Assembly (NCBI GenBank): GCA_004362315.1
Contig: SNWL01000006.1
Span: 434,001 to 498,000 of the forward strand
From: Mycobacterium sp. BK086
Lineage (GTDB): Bacteria; Actinomycetota; Actinomycetes; Mycobacteriales; Mycobacteriaceae
Reading direction: 5' to 3'
DNA: 64,000 nucleotides
The notes beneath the pieces are model-generated. The model did not search any database. It was not told the origin of the DNA and saw nothing but the letters and a program-made list of their open reading frames with translations. Positions 43,986 to 54,015 of this stretch are shown piece after piece. The stretch's first letter is position 1. The number at the start of each line of letters is the position of its first letter. A program made the translations under genes and the position numbers.

Positions 43986-45505
43986 CCGTCGTCTCCTGTA
44001 CTGCTCGAGTTGCTGACGTTGTATTTCACACCGTCAGGACCAACCAACTCCCCGCTCTGCGGACTGTAGATGGCCGTATTACTTGCTGCCGGGGTGTACG
44101 TGCAGGGGTTCGGTTGCTGGCCGTTGCACTGCACGGTGCCAGTCCCGGGTGGACTGAGGTCGTCACTGATCGGCGGCGTGGGCCCTGGCAGCAGATCGGC
44201 CGGCAACGGGTTCATCCCGTTGTTGATCGACGGTGCCGGTATCACGGTACCGGGGTTCACTGGCTGGTCGCATCGAGCGCCCGGCGCCGGGCAGTTCAGC
44301 ACCTGGTTGGGGTCGCCGTACCAGGGGTTGTTGCCCAGCGGGGTGTACGGCTCGTTGCTGCGGCACTCCATCGGCGTCGCCGCCCGCTTGCCGGGCACAT
44401 CGGCGCACGGGAAGTTCCGCGCACCACGCACCACGTTGGCGGGGGTGTCCTTGGGGATCTTGCAGTACAGACCGTTCTCCACCGGCATCGGCCTGGTGTC
44501 GGCCGGGGCCCGCCACTGGCTGGCCGGCAGGAAGCCGGTCAGACACGGTGGTGGCTGGTTGATGGTCAAGCCGAAGTCCAGCGCCGCCTGGCGCGGGTAC
44601 GGCGCCGAGACGGACTGCGCGACGGCAGCGCCCTGGGGAAGCAGCACCAGCGACTGCTCGACGCCCTTGTTGTAGCGCTTGAGCATGTCCAGCACGATCT
44701 CGAGGTTGGCCAGCGTCTGGGGTAACGCATCCCGCACGTCACTGAACACCGCATTGACCGCATCGGCGGTCGGCGCCGCCTGGCGCAGCCCGTCGCGCAG
44801 CGCCTGATCCTGCGCCGCGGTCTGCGACGCGATGGTGTTCAGGTTCGCCGACCACTGCTGGATCGCGCTCGAGGAGTCGATCTGGCTGTCGATGACGGCA
44901 GGCGAATTCTGGATGATGTCGTTGACGTCTTGGATGTTCGTCTTGAAATCACTGACGATCGCCTGCGTGCCGTCGACCAGACGTTGCAGCGACGGCCCCA
45001 AACCGCCTACCGCTTGGGCGGTTTCGTTCAACAGCACCGGGATCTTGTCGGCAGGCAGCGCGGCGAGCCCCTTGTTGGCCGCATCCAGGGCCGGGCCGAT
45101 CTCCTCGGGCACCGTCGACTTCGTGATGGTCTGCCCACTGGCGAAGTACTGGCCGGGATTGCCGTCGGACACCAGGTCGAGATACTGCTCACCGACCGCG
45201 GACACCGAGTGCACATTGGCGGTCGCATCCAGCGGGATCTTGTACTTGTCGCTGATGCTCATGGTCGCGCGCACACCGGTCTCGGTGGGCTCCACCTCGG
45301 TGACCTTGCCGATCGTGATGCCGCGGTAGGTGACGTTGGCCGTCCGGTACAGGCCGCCCGAGGACGGCAGGTCCGCCTTCAGTTCGTACTGCCCGATCCC
45401 TGCCAGCGTGGGCAGGCGCAGGAAGTACCAACCCAGCACCAGCAGGGCGATCACGGTCAGCACACCGAACACGATGAGCTGTTTCTTGATGAACGTCGTC
45501 AGCAT
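43955..45505 (-). CDS. mce1F: Mce1F substrate-binding subunit
   Basis: A 516-residue protein with an N-terminal TM helix/signal anchor (about 8-29) and an MCE domain (about 40-120: YELKADLPSSGGLYRTANVTYRGITIGKVTEV). A long helical needle-forming region follows, with a Pro-rich C-terminus from about residue 330. Sixth of the six Mce subunits that form a hetero-hexameric tunnel across the periplasm. Starts 16 nt after mce1E; length matches Rv0174 (515). Confidence 0.95.
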   Translation of the reverse strand: MLTTFIKKQLIVFGVLTVIALLVLGWYFLRLPTLAGIGQYELKADLPSSGGLYRTANVTYRGITIGKVTEVEPTETGVRATMSISDKYKIPLDATANVHSVSAVGEQYLDLVSDGNPGQYFASGQTITKSTVPEEIGPALDAANKGLAALPADKIPVLLNETAQAVGGLGPSLQRLVDGTQAIVSDFKTNIQDVNDIIQNSPAVIDSQIDSSSAIQQWSANLNTIASQTAAQDQALRDGLRQAAPTADAVNAVFSDVRDALPQTLANLEIVLDMLKRYNKGVEQSLVLLPQGAAVAQSVSAPYPRQAALDFGLTINQPPPCLTGFLPASQWRAPADTRPMPVENGLYCKIPKDTPANVVRGARNFPCADVPGKRAATPMECRSNEPYTPLGNNPWYGDPNQVLNCPAPGARCDQPVNPGTVIPAPSINNGMNPLPADLLPGPTPPISDDLSPPGTGTVQCNGQQPNPCTYTPAASNTAIYSPQSGELVGPDGVKYNVSNSSSTGDDGWKTMLAPAG

Positions 45506-45521
45506 TTCTCCGTCACCCCCC

Positions 45522-46679
45522 TCACTCGCCGCGCTCGACGAAGGGTCCGCCGCCGTCGGTCATGTTCGGATGCGGTGTGAACCGGACATCCGGAATCATC
45601 GTCTGCGGATCACGTCCCCAGGACTGCTCGAGAGCACGGAGCATTCCGGACACACCGGTACCGGTGAGGAACGCGTTGTCGATCGAGCTCAGCGTCAGGT
45701 CGAAGGTGGCCGACGTGTTGATGTAGTCGCCACGAATAACCTTCGGGATGTTGTCGATCGGGTACGGGGCCGTGATGACCAGCTTCAGCGAGTCGATCAG
45801 GTACGGCGCCGCACGGCCCAGCTGCTTGAGCGGCCGCTGCAGCAGCGCCAGGTTGGTGTCGAAGTCGGCGCGCGCCTGCGACAACGTCTGGTCGGTGATC
45901 CGGCTGAACCGGCCGAGCGCCTCGACGGCACCGGTGAACCGATCCCGGGCATCCGCGAAATACTTGATCAGCGGCGGGAATTCGGTGAGCACGCGGTCCA
46001 GCGTGGCATCGCGCGCGGCCACGATCGAGACCAGCTCGTTGGTCTTGTCGATGGCCCGGGTCAGGTCGTCGCGCTGCTGGTTGAGCTGATCGGTGAACGT
46101 GTCCAGCTTGCCGAGGAAGTCACGGATCTGTTCGGCGTTGCCGTCCAGGATGTTGGTCACCTCGGTCTGGATGATCTCCAGGTTCGGGATGCCGCCGCCG
46201 CGCAGCACGGTGGCGATGCTGGCCAGGGTGCGCTCGGTGGTCGGGAAGGACTGGGAGTTCTTCAGCGGAATCGTCGCGCCGTTGCGCAGCGGCTCGGACG
46301 ACGGATTCGGCGGCGGATCCAGCTCGACGTGCTGGGTGCCCAGAAGGCTGGTCTGACCGATGCGCGCAATTGCGTTGGCGGGCAGCTTGACTCCGGGCTC
46401 GAGGTCGAGCGTCAGAGTCGGGATCCAGTTCTTCAGCTCGATGGCGCGCACCGAGCCGACGAAGACGTCGGCCACCCGGACCCGGCTGTTGACGTTGAGC
46501 GCCAACGTATCCGGCATCTGGACGTAGACGGTCATCCGGTCCTTGCCAGTGCCTGGGCCGCCGGGCATCGGCACGTTGGCGATACCGCGCCAACCGCACG
46601 AGGTCAGCACCAGCGCCGTGATCAGCAGCACGAAACCGCGCCAGCCGAACCGGCGGGTGGTGGTCAGGATCGCGCTCAC
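45522..46679 (-). CDS. mce1E: Mce1E lipoprotein subunit (LprK)
   Basis: A 385-residue lipoprotein: the signal ends LVLTSC with Cys at 28. The MCE domain (MTVYVQMPDTLALNVNSRVRVADVFVGSVRAIEL) and helical region follow. It is the only Mce subunit with a lipobox, as expected for position E. GTG start overlaps the mce1D stop as GTGA. Confidence 0.95.
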   Translation of the reverse strand: MSAILTTTRRFGWRGFVLLITALVLTSCGWRGIANVPMPGGPGTGKDRMTVYVQMPDTLALNVNSRVRVADVFVGSVRAIELKNWIPTLTLDLEPGVKLPANAIARIGQTSLLGTQHVELDPPPNPSSEPLRNGATIPLKNSQSFPTTERTLASIATVLRGGGIPNLEIIQTEVTNILDGNAEQIRDFLGKLDTFTDQLNQQRDDLTRAIDKTNELVSIVAARDATLDRVLTEFPPLIKYFADARDRFTGAVEALGRFSRITDQTLSQARADFDTNLALLQRPLKQLGRAAPYLIDSLKLVITAPYPIDNIPKVIRGDYINTSATFDLTLSSIDNAFLTGTGVSGMLRALEQSWGRDPQTMIPDVRFTPHPNMTDGGGPFVERGE

Positions 46680-48304
46680 TGTCCACCTCCTGCTTCAGCG
46701 GGCAACGCCGGGCCTGCGGGGGCCGCGGGAGCCGGAGCCGCTCCTGGGGGAGCCCCACCGTTGATCTGCTGCGACAGCGGCAGCGGTCCGGGGATCACGT
46801 TCGGTCCCGGCGGCGGCGGCGGGATCGCACCCGGGTACCACGGCGGCGGCAACGGGTTGTTCTGGTCGTAGGAGTTCGACGGAGCTCCACCACGCGGACC
46901 GCCCGGCGGGTAGTCCACGGGGTCGGGCCCGCCGAGCAACGCGGCCAGCGAGTCAGGAGTGAGCATGTTCGCGGTGAACGGCTGCACGTCGACGCCCTGC
47001 ATACCCGGCGCCACGATCCAGCCCGGCTCGTGATTGCCGTGCGAGAACAGCGTGTCCCGCGACCAGATGCCGGGCACCGTCGTGTCCTTGTATCCCGGCG
47101 GCGGCTGCAGCCGCGGCTCGGAGTAGGCGATGTATTTCGGCAGCGTCTCAGCGGTCGAGAACTGGTTGACACCGAACGGGGGGAAGTTGAACTTGATCGC
47201 GTCCATGATCGGCGCCAGGTACTCCGCGCACATCTCCGCCGAATCCTGGTAGCCCAATCGGCTACCGGACTGGATCGCCGAGCAGATGAACTGCAGCGGG
47301 TTGGCGAAGCTGGCCACCGTCGGAATCGCCACCAGCGCACCGTGTGTCGGGTGGTAGATGTTCTGGAGGTTGGCCGCCAGGTTCGGGTAGACGTGCAGCA
47401 CCGTCTCCAGACCGTTGCGTGAATCCGGCTGCAGCACCTGGGTGGTGACATCAGAGAGGTTCTGGATGTCCTTGGTCAGCACCGAACCGTTGTCGTTGAC
47501 GAACTTTCGCGCGGTGGTCAGCAGGGCGTCAATGTCCTTGACCGCCTTGGCCACTTCCTGATCGGAGTTCGAGAACGAGTTGGTGAAGGTGGCCAGGTTG
47601 TTGTTCAGCGACACCAGCTGCTGGTCGCTCTTGTGCAGCGCGTTGACGAACAGGGCCAGGCTCTTGAGCACGGCGAAGAAGTCGCCGCGTCCCTCGTTCA
47701 GCGCGGTGACCGCATCGGACAGCGCCTTGAACGTGGTGTTGATCTGCTCGCCCTTGCCCTCCAGCCCGTTGGCGAAGGACTCCAGGACGTCACCGAACGG
47801 GCCCTTCGGCTGCTCGGGTGTGGGGCCGAGTTTGGTGACGATGTCGGAGATCTGGTTGCGCAGGTCGTCCCACTCCACCGGCACCTGGGTGCGATCGATC
47901 GGGATGACGGCGTTGTTCTCCATCACCGCACCGCCGGTGTAGGGCGGCGCGAGCTGGATCACCCGGGAGGCGACCAGGCTGGGGTTGAGGATCGTCGCCG
48001 TGGCGTTGGCGGGCACCTTGTACTTGTTCTGGTAGTTGAAGGTGACCTTCATCTTGTCGCCGGCCGGCTCGATGCTCTCGATCTTGCCGACCTGAACGCC
48101 CATGATCTGCACCCGGTCACCCGGGTAAAGGGCAAGTGCCTCAGGGAAATACGCCACCACCGTGTTGGTGGTCACCTTCTTGTACAGGTAGAAACCGCCG
48201 TACGCGGCAGCGAGCGCGACAATCACCACGAGCGTGCTGATGATGACGGTCGCCCGAGACACCTTCGGCAGACCCAGATTTCGAACGTTGAAGACAGTCG
48301 ACAT
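46676..48304 (-). CDS. mce1D: Mce1D subunit
   Basis: A 542-residue protein with an N-terminal membrane anchor (about 20-42), an MCE domain (VVAYFPEALALYPGDRVQIMGVQVGKIESIEP) and a long helical region. The last ~80 residues are Pro/Gly-rich (PLPPPWYPGAIPPPPPGP). Long Pro-rich tails are typical of Mce C and D. The start codon is 3 nt after the mce1C stop. Confidence 0.95.
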   Translation of the reverse strand: MSTVFNVRNLGLPKVSRATVIISTLVVIVALAAAYGGFYLYKKVTTNTVVAYFPEALALYPGDRVQIMGVQVGKIESIEPAGDKMKVTFNYQNKYKVPANATATILNPSLVASRVIQLAPPYTGGAVMENNAVIPIDRTQVPVEWDDLRNQISDIVTKLGPTPEQPKGPFGDVLESFANGLEGKGEQINTTFKALSDAVTALNEGRGDFFAVLKSLALFVNALHKSDQQLVSLNNNLATFTNSFSNSDQEVAKAVKDIDALLTTARKFVNDNGSVLTKDIQNLSDVTTQVLQPDSRNGLETVLHVYPNLAANLQNIYHPTHGALVAIPTVASFANPLQFICSAIQSGSRLGYQDSAEMCAEYLAPIMDAIKFNFPPFGVNQFSTAETLPKYIAYSEPRLQPPPGYKDTTVPGIWSRDTLFSHGNHEPGWIVAPGMQGVDVQPFTANMLTPDSLAALLGGPDPVDYPPGGPRGGAPSNSYDQNNPLPPPWYPGAIPPPPPGPNVIPGPLPLSQQINGGAPPGAAPAPAAPAGPALPAEAGGGQ

Positions 48305-48307
48305 CGG

Positions 48308-49864
48308 TTAGGCTCCCCCTCCCTGATCGACGGGCGCCAAGTCACCGACCGGCGGCACCTGCGGCCCCGGTCCCGGCGGCGGGATCGGCCCGATGAGCGC
48401 GTTCGGCGGTGGTGCGTAGCCGGGGATGTCGGTGGCGGGTCCCGGTGTCGGAGCGACCGGGACGGTGCGGGCTCCCGGCGGGCCGGGTGCCAGCGGCGGG
48501 GCGGGCACACCCTGGATGGCCGGGGAGAGTTCGCCAGGGAAGGCGGCACTCGGGACACCCGGGCTGTAGCCCGCGGCCGGGTTCGGCGCCGAGATCGGCA
48601 CGTCCGGCGGCGGGTAGTCACCTTCTGCCACCGGCCCGAACGGAAGGTTGTTCAGGTGGGCGCAGGGCAGCGGGTTGTTGTTGGTCGGGATGCCGTCCGG
48701 GGGCGGGGTGTACGAGCACGGCGAGCCGGGGCCGACCGCGGGTCCCGGATGGTCCGGGGTGCCCTCGAGCGGAGTCGGGGCCGGCGGCGGAGCACCGTTG
48801 GGCTGGCGCTGTCCGTTGGGATCCGGGAACCGGAAGGCCGGCAGACCGGCGTTGCGCCAGAACTCTTCTGGGTCGATACCGCGCTTCTTGAACGCGGCGT
48901 CCACCCACGGCTGCAGGATCTGGTAGGGCACCAGGTTGACCACGAGCACCTTGAAGTACGGGCCCGACCCGATGGCCTCGGCCAGTGCACCCATGAACTT
49001 CGAGGCGGTGATCAGCACGTCCGACAGATCCGTCTTGTGCTTCACCAGCACATCGCTGATCGTCTTCAGCTGCTCCAGGACGTGATTCAGGTTCGGATTG
49101 TCGTTGATGAACCCGGCGAACTGCTCGGAGATCAGTGAGACGTTGGCCAGCAGGTAGTCGATCTCGGAGCGACGCTCGTTGACCGCGGCCAACAGGCTCT
49201 GCGCGTTGACCGCCAGCCGGTTGATCTGCTCACTGCGGTTACCCAGAACCGCGGCCACCTTGTTGGCGTTGGCGAGCAATTGCTTGAACTGCTCGTCGCG
49301 CTTGCCGATCGTGTCTGAGAACCGGGCGACCCCGTCCAGCGCCGCGCTCAGGTGCGGGTAGGTCTGATCGATGGTCTCCGACAACACATTCAGCGATCGC
49401 TTGACGGTGTCGATATCCCAGCCCGCTGCGGCTTTCGTCACGTCGAAGACCGCGTCGTAGATCTGATAGGGCGTGGTGGTCTGCCCCACCGGCAGTACCG
49501 CGCTGGCACGCAGCAGCTTGCCGCCGCGCGGCTCGATCTCGAGAACCCGCTTGCCCAGGATCGTCTCGGTGCGGATCGCGACCCGGCTCTCGGTGCCGAT
49601 CTGCCTGGCGCCCAGGTTGAATCCGATCAGCACGTGATCGCCGTCGATCTTCAGCGACTTCACTTCGCCGACGTCCATACCCGCGATGCGCACCTTGTCG
49701 CCCGGGTTCAGGCCCGCGCTGTCGGTGAACTGGCCGTAATAGGTCGGCTGGGCGAACAGTTGCGGAATGCCCGAAAAGCTCTGCCCCACAGCGACGACCA
49801 GCAGCACGATCACGATGCCGGCCAGGCCGTTCTTGATCCGGTTGGGAGTCTCTAGCGTCCTCAT
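48308..49864 (-). CDS. mce1C: Mce1C subunit
   Basis: A 518-residue protein with an N-terminal anchor (KNGLAGIVIVLLVVAVGQSF), an MCE domain (TYYGQFTDSAGLNPGDKVRIAGMDVGEVKSLKI), a helical region and a ~150-residue Pro-rich tail. The ATG at 49864 overlaps the mce1B stop (ATGA) and is preferred over the GTG at 49876. Part of the Mce1 fatty-acid import complex. Confidence 0.94.
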   Translation of the reverse strand: MRTLETPNRIKNGLAGIVIVLLVVAVGQSFSGIPQLFAQPTYYGQFTDSAGLNPGDKVRIAGMDVGEVKSLKIDGDHVLIGFNLGARQIGTESRVAIRTETILGKRVLEIEPRGGKLLRASAVLPVGQTTTPYQIYDAVFDVTKAAAGWDIDTVKRSLNVLSETIDQTYPHLSAALDGVARFSDTIGKRDEQFKQLLANANKVAAVLGNRSEQINRLAVNAQSLLAAVNERRSEIDYLLANVSLISEQFAGFINDNPNLNHVLEQLKTISDVLVKHKTDLSDVLITASKFMGALAEAIGSGPYFKVLVVNLVPYQILQPWVDAAFKKRGIDPEEFWRNAGLPAFRFPDPNGQRQPNGAPPPAPTPLEGTPDHPGPAVGPGSPCSYTPPPDGIPTNNNPLPCAHLNNLPFGPVAEGDYPPPDVPISAPNPAAGYSPGVPSAAFPGELSPAIQGVPAPPLAPGPPGARTVPVAPTPGPATDIPGYAPPPNALIGPIPPPGPGPQVPPVGDLAPVDQGGGA

Positions 49865-50901
49865 TGCGGCGTGCACCTACCCGTGGGCTGCTGAGTGATC
49901 TTCACGGTGCGGACTGGGCCACCGGGCTGCAGGCCGTTGAGCTTCAGGTTGATGTCGCACAGATAGAAGTTGAAGAAGTCGCCGTAGATACCGCCGGCGC
50001 GGCCGATCATCTTGACCGCCTCCGGCAGCTTCGTCAGCAGATCGTCAAGCCGGTCCTGACCGTCGGCCAGCGGCTGCTGGATGGTCTCCAGCTTGCCGAT
50101 CGTGTCCTTGAGCTGCGGGCGGTCGTCGGCCAGCAGGTCACCGACAGTGCCTGCGGCACTGCTGATGTCGGCGATGGACTGGGCCAGCGGATCCTGCCGA
50201 TCCTTCAGACCGGTGATCAGGATCTCGAGGTTGTTGACCGTCTGGTCGAAGTCCTTCTCGTGCTTGACCGTGGTGTCGAGCACCGTGTTCAGGTTGGTGA
50301 TCACATCACCGATCGCCTGGTCGCGGTCGGCCAGCGCGGACGTCAGCTGCGAGGTCTGATCCAGGATGTCGTTGATGGTGCCGCCCTGCCCCTGGAACAC
50401 CGTGATCAGCGACGAGGCAATGGTGTTGACCTTCTGCGGGTCCAACGACTTGAACAGAGGCTTGAAGCCGCCGATGAGCGCGTCGAGGTCCAGCGCGGGC
50501 TGGGTGCGCGACATCGGGATGAAGCCGTTCGCGGGCAGAATCCGGTCTGCGCCTTCGCCGGTGCCACGATCGAGGTTGACGTAGCGGTTGCCGATCAGGT
50601 CCTGGTAGCGGATCTGGGCAGTGGTCGACTGGTACAGCGGCAGGGTCCGGTCGACGTTGAGCGTCACCTGAACACGGTCGCCGTTGCCGATGAGCTTGAT
50701 GTCGGAGACCTTGCCGACCTCGACACCACCAGCACGGACGAACTGACCGTCACGCAAACCGCTGGCATTGCTGAATTCCGCTGTGTACGCGGTCGTTCGG
50801 TCGAAACGGAACTGCCCGAACACGATGATGATGATCGCCGTGAAGAGCAGGAGCACCAAGGAGAAGGCTCCGAGTTTGACTGCTGTGCCGGTGATTTTCA
50901 T
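49861..50901 (-). CDS. mce1B: Mce1B subunit
   Basis: A 346-residue protein with an N-terminal membrane anchor (KLGAFSLVLLLFTAIIIIVFG), MCE domain (AYTAEFSNASGLRDGQFVRAGGVEVGKVSDIKL) and helical region, and no Pro-rich tail, as usual for subunit B. It starts within the mce1A stop codon (ATGA overlap). Length agrees with Rv0170. Confidence 0.95.
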   Translation of the reverse strand: MKITGTAVKLGAFSLVLLLFTAIIIIVFGQFRFDRTTAYTAEFSNASGLRDGQFVRAGGVEVGKVSDIKLIGNGDRVQVTLNVDRTLPLYQSTTAQIRYQDLIGNRYVNLDRGTGEGADRILPANGFIPMSRTQPALDLDALIGGFKPLFKSLDPQKVNTIASSLITVFQGQGGTINDILDQTSQLTSALADRDQAIGDVITNLNTVLDTTVKHEKDFDQTVNNLEILITGLKDRQDPLAQSIADISSAAGTVGDLLADDRPQLKDTIGKLETIQQPLADGQDRLDDLLTKLPEAVKMIGRAGGIYGDFFNFYLCDINLKLNGLQPGGPVRTVKITQQPTGRCTPQ

Positions 50902-52109
50902 GGGTTGATCGTGTTCTCCCCGACTTGGCGTCCCCAGACGTACTCGGTCAGGATCGGCTGGCCGAGCTCGAAGTGGTTGTACGGCGCGAGCGAGGCACCG
51001 TCGTCGACCACGAGGTGCGGTGCCGGCCAGAAGTTACGGTCGATCTTCTGCCAGCAGCCGGGTGCACCGCCGGGGCCACCATGCCCGTTGATCCTGGGCA
51101 GGTTGTCCGGGTAGACGTAAGGGTTAGGGGCACCGAGGAATTCGGTGACGGTGTCCAGCGAATAGCCGTTGCCGCCGAACGCATCGAGCGCCGGTTGCAG
51201 AGCCTCGGCCTCACCCTTGATCTGGCAGTACAGCTGCGGGCTGTAGGTGTCCAGGAGTTTGGCGGTGGGGATCAGGTCGGCCTGGCCACGCACGAAGTAG
51301 GGGCCGCCGCGCTCGAAGATGTCGGCACCGGTATTGCCGAACCCGGTCGACGCCAACAAAGCAGCGTCGAGATCCTTCTGCTGCTCATTGAGCGTGCGCG
51401 CGGTGGTCACCGCGTGATCGAGGAAGTCCCATAGATCAGGGCTGGCCTTGGTGTACACATCGGCCAGCTTCGAAAGCTGCTGAATATTGGTACGGATCTG
51501 CGGCATCTGCGGATTGACGTCATCGAGCACCGCATTGCCGTTGACGATCGACTGCCCGAACTTGGTCCCCAGACCATCCAACGCCTCGGCCGCCGCCGAC
51601 AACGTCAGATTCAGCTTGACCGGATCCACCTTCTCCGAGATCGACGTCAACGTCTCGAACAACGTATTGAACTCGGTCGTGACCCCGGACGACTGGATCA
51701 CGTCCGCACTCGAAATCCTGGCCTTGGCCGGATCTTTCGGGCTGGTGAACGAGACGTACTTGTTGCCGAACACGGTGCTGGCCTTGACCTGAGCGTCCAC
51801 GTTGGCGGGGATCAGCGAGATGTAGCGCGGGGCGACCTCGAGGGTGAGTTCGGCGACCGACTTGCCGTCGCGGTTGACCGAGGCGACATTGCTGACGCGG
51901 CCGATCTCCACCCCGTTGTAGGTCACCTTCGACCCGGGATCCATCACCAGGCCCGCGCGGTCGGAGACCATGGTGAGCTTCGTCTTCGGCGTCAGGTCCC
52001 CACGGAACTGGAGGTAGACCAGTGCCACCAGGACGACGGCAAGCACCAGGAAGACCACACCCGCCAACTTGAGTGGCGGGCGCCGGGAAGAGTTCAACGG
52101 CTGGGTCAT
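50898..52109 (-). CDS. mce1A: Mce1A subunit
   Basis: A 403-residue protein starting MTQPLNSSRRPPLKLAGVV, 4 nt after the yrbE1B stop. It has a TM anchor (about 14-36), MCE domain (KTKLTMVSDRAGLVMDPGSKVTYNGVEIGRVSNVAS) and the helical region VNPQMPQIRTNIQQLSKLADVYTKASPDLWDFLD. The frame's longer N-terminal extension is antisense-shadow sequence inside yrbE1B. It ends GRQVGENTINP, about 50 residues shorter than the 454 I recall for M. tuberculosis Mce1A, so the C-terminal extension appears absent. Confidence 0.94.
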   Translation of the reverse strand: MTQPLNSSRRPPLKLAGVVFLVLAVVLVALVYLQFRGDLTPKTKLTMVSDRAGLVMDPGSKVTYNGVEIGRVSNVASVNRDGKSVAELTLEVAPRYISLIPANVDAQVKASTVFGNKYVSFTSPKDPAKARISSADVIQSSGVTTEFNTLFETLTSISEKVDPVKLNLTLSAAAEALDGLGTKFGQSIVNGNAVLDDVNPQMPQIRTNIQQLSKLADVYTKASPDLWDFLDHAVTTARTLNEQQKDLDAALLASTGFGNTGADIFERGGPYFVRGQADLIPTAKLLDTYSPQLYCQIKGEAEALQPALDAFGGNGYSLDTVTEFLGAPNPYVYPDNLPRINGHGGPGGAPGCWQKIDRNFWPAPHLVVDDGASLAPYNHFELGQPILTEYVWGRQVGENTINP

Positions 52110-52113
52110 ACCG

Positions 52114-52983
52114 CTACACCGTGAGGTTGAAGTTCGGGTCGGTGCCGTACAGCGCCAACGAGGCCAACAGAACAACCGTCGCGACGGCGACCAGAGACGC
52201 GCGCATCGAGATCCCGACGGCCTCACCAACACCCACCGGACCACCGCTGGCGTTGTAGCCGAAGTAGCAGTGATTGATCATCACGAACATCGCGATGATG
52301 ATCGCGACGACGAAGGACCAGAACACGTCGTCGGGGCGCAGGAACGTGCGGAAGTAGTGGTCGTAGGTGCCGGTCGACTGGCCGTACAGCACCGTGGTGG
52401 TGAGCTGAGCGGACAGGAACGACAGCAGCAGAGCCATCGCGTACAGCGGGATGATCACGACCATGCCGGCGAGGATGCGGGTCGACACCAGGTAGCTGAT
52501 GGACTTGATGCCCATCACCTCGAGCGCGTCGATCTCCTCGCTGATCCGCATGGCGCCCAGCTCGGCGGTGGCGCCTGCGCCGACCGTCGCGGCCAGTGCG
52601 TGCCCGGACACCAGGGGCGCGACGACGCGGACGTTGACCAGCGCCGCGACGAAGCCGGTGAAGGCCTCGACACCGATGTTGCCCAGTGAGGCATAGCCCT
52701 GGATCGCGATGAGCGAACCACCCGACAGGGTCACGAAGCCGACGATCGCGATCGTGCCGCCGATGACGGCCATCGCGCCGGTACCCATCCCGATCTCGGC
52801 GATCAGCCGCAGCGTCGCGCGGCGGTAGTAGCGCAACGCGTGCGGGATCTGGCCGACGGCGGTGACGGTGAACCAGGCCACGTCACCGACGCGGGTGACG
52901 AACCGGCCGGGAGCCGACGCCCACTGGGTCGCCCTGGAATACGCGCGGGGATACCGGCCCCGCAGAACTGTGGCTGTACTCAT
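52114..52983 (-). CDS. yrbE1B: YrbE1B permease
   Basis: A 289-residue integral membrane protein of the MlaE/YrbE family, the same length as Rv0168. Five TM helices with the ABC-coupling region AELGAMRISEEIDALEVMGIKSISYLVSTRILAG are present. The ATG at 52983 follows the yrbE1A stop by one base. With YrbE1A it forms the permease core; the ATPase (Mkl/MceG) is encoded elsewhere. Confidence 0.95.
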   Translation of the reverse strand: MSTATVLRGRYPRAYSRATQWASAPGRFVTRVGDVAWFTVTAVGQIPHALRYYRRATLRLIAEIGMGTGAMAVIGGTIAIVGFVTLSGGSLIAIQGYASLGNIGVEAFTGFVAALVNVRVVAPLVSGHALAATVGAGATAELGAMRISEEIDALEVMGIKSISYLVSTRILAGMVVIIPLYAMALLLSFLSAQLTTTVLYGQSTGTYDHYFRTFLRPDDVFWSFVVAIIIAMFVMINHCYFGYNASGGPVGVGEAVGISMRASLVAVATVVLLASLALYGTDPNFNLTV

Positions 52984-52984
52984 G

Positions 52985-53785
52985 TCAGTGCCCCGTTCCG
53001 AAGCGAACACCGATCGTCGTGAGGACCACGTTGACGGCGAACAATGCGACCACGGAAAGCACGAGCGTTTCGTTCACCGCCGTACCAAGGCCTTTGGAGC
53101 CGCCGGACACGGTCAGCCCGCGGTAGCAGCCGACCAGGCCGGCGATCAGTCCGAAGGTGAGAGCCTTGACGATCGAGATGATGACCTCGGGAAGTCCGGT
53201 GATCAGCGTGAGGGTGGAGACGTAGGCGCCGGCGGAGATGTTCTGCATGTACACGCCGAAGATGAATCCGCCGACCAGGCCGACGGTGATGACCGCGCCG
53301 TTGAGTAGGACGGCGACGAACGTCGAGGCGACCACGCGGGGCAGCACGAGACGGTGGATCGGATCGATGCCCAGCACCTCGAGGGCGTCGATCTCCTCAC
53401 GAATCGTGCGCGCGCCGAGGTCGGCACAGATGGCCGTCGACCCGGCGCCGGCGACCACCAGCACGGTCACGATCGGACCGAGCTGCGTCACCGCGGCCAG
53501 CGCGGCACCCGCCCCGGAGACGTCGGCGGCGCCGAACTCCACGAGCAGGATGTTGATGGTGAAGATGATCAGGATCGTGTTCGGGACCGCGACGGCGATC
53601 GTCGGCAGGAACGTCACACGGAACTGAAACCAGCCCTGAAGGATGAACTCTCGCCACTCGAACGGCCACTTCGTGGTGGCCTTCGCGGTGAGTACGCACA
53701 TGCGGAAGAAGCCGCCGATGGCGGTGAGCGCGGGACGGACCTTGTCCGATACGTAGTCGCCAACGCCCGTCGTCGTCGCCGTCAC
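52985..53785 (-). CDS. yrbE1A: YrbE1A permease
   Basis: A 266-residue MlaE/YrbE-family permease. The coupling segment is DLGARTIREEIDALEVLGIDPIHRLVLPRV and the C-terminal block GLTVSGGSKGLGTAVNETLVLSVVALFAVNVVLTTIGVRFGTG. Two in-frame GTG codons, 53797 and 53785, are possible; 53785 gives an N-terminus (TATTTGVGDYV) that lines up with the M. tuberculosis protein as I recall it. It is 230 nt downstream of fadD5, a gap large enough for an internal promoter. Confidence 0.94.
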   Translation of the reverse strand: MTATTTGVGDYVSDKVRPALTAIGGFFRMCVLTAKATTKWPFEWREFILQGWFQFRVTFLPTIAVAVPNTILIIFTINILLVEFGAADVSGAGAALAAVTQLGPIVTVLVVAGAGSTAICADLGARTIREEIDALEVLGIDPIHRLVLPRVVASTFVAVLLNGAVITVGLVGGFIFGVYMQNISAGAYVSTLTLITGLPEVIISIVKALTFGLIAGLVGCYRGLTVSGGSKGLGTAVNETLVLSVVALFAVNVVLTTIGVRFGTGH

Positions 53786-54015
53786 CTGGACACCCACATG
53801 ACGGAACCACGTCGGTCGTGGCTGGGCGGCAATCCGTCTGGCACATACCCTCCTTGCCCCGACCCGCAGTGAGTGAGTGTCGTCTCCCTACTAACGAGTA
53901 GTAAGGCGGACCACAGGAATGTACCCGATCGCAAAGGGCCCGTGCACCGCATCTGCACTATTGACCCTCCCTCGTTATCCAGCGAAATTTGTCGCCCTGG
54001 TAAGTGGTTCGCGCG

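Noticed and set aside
53888-53901. CTACT-AACG-AGTAG inverted repeat between fadD5 and yrbE1A
   Set aside because: Five-bp arms are too short to call an operator without further evidence.
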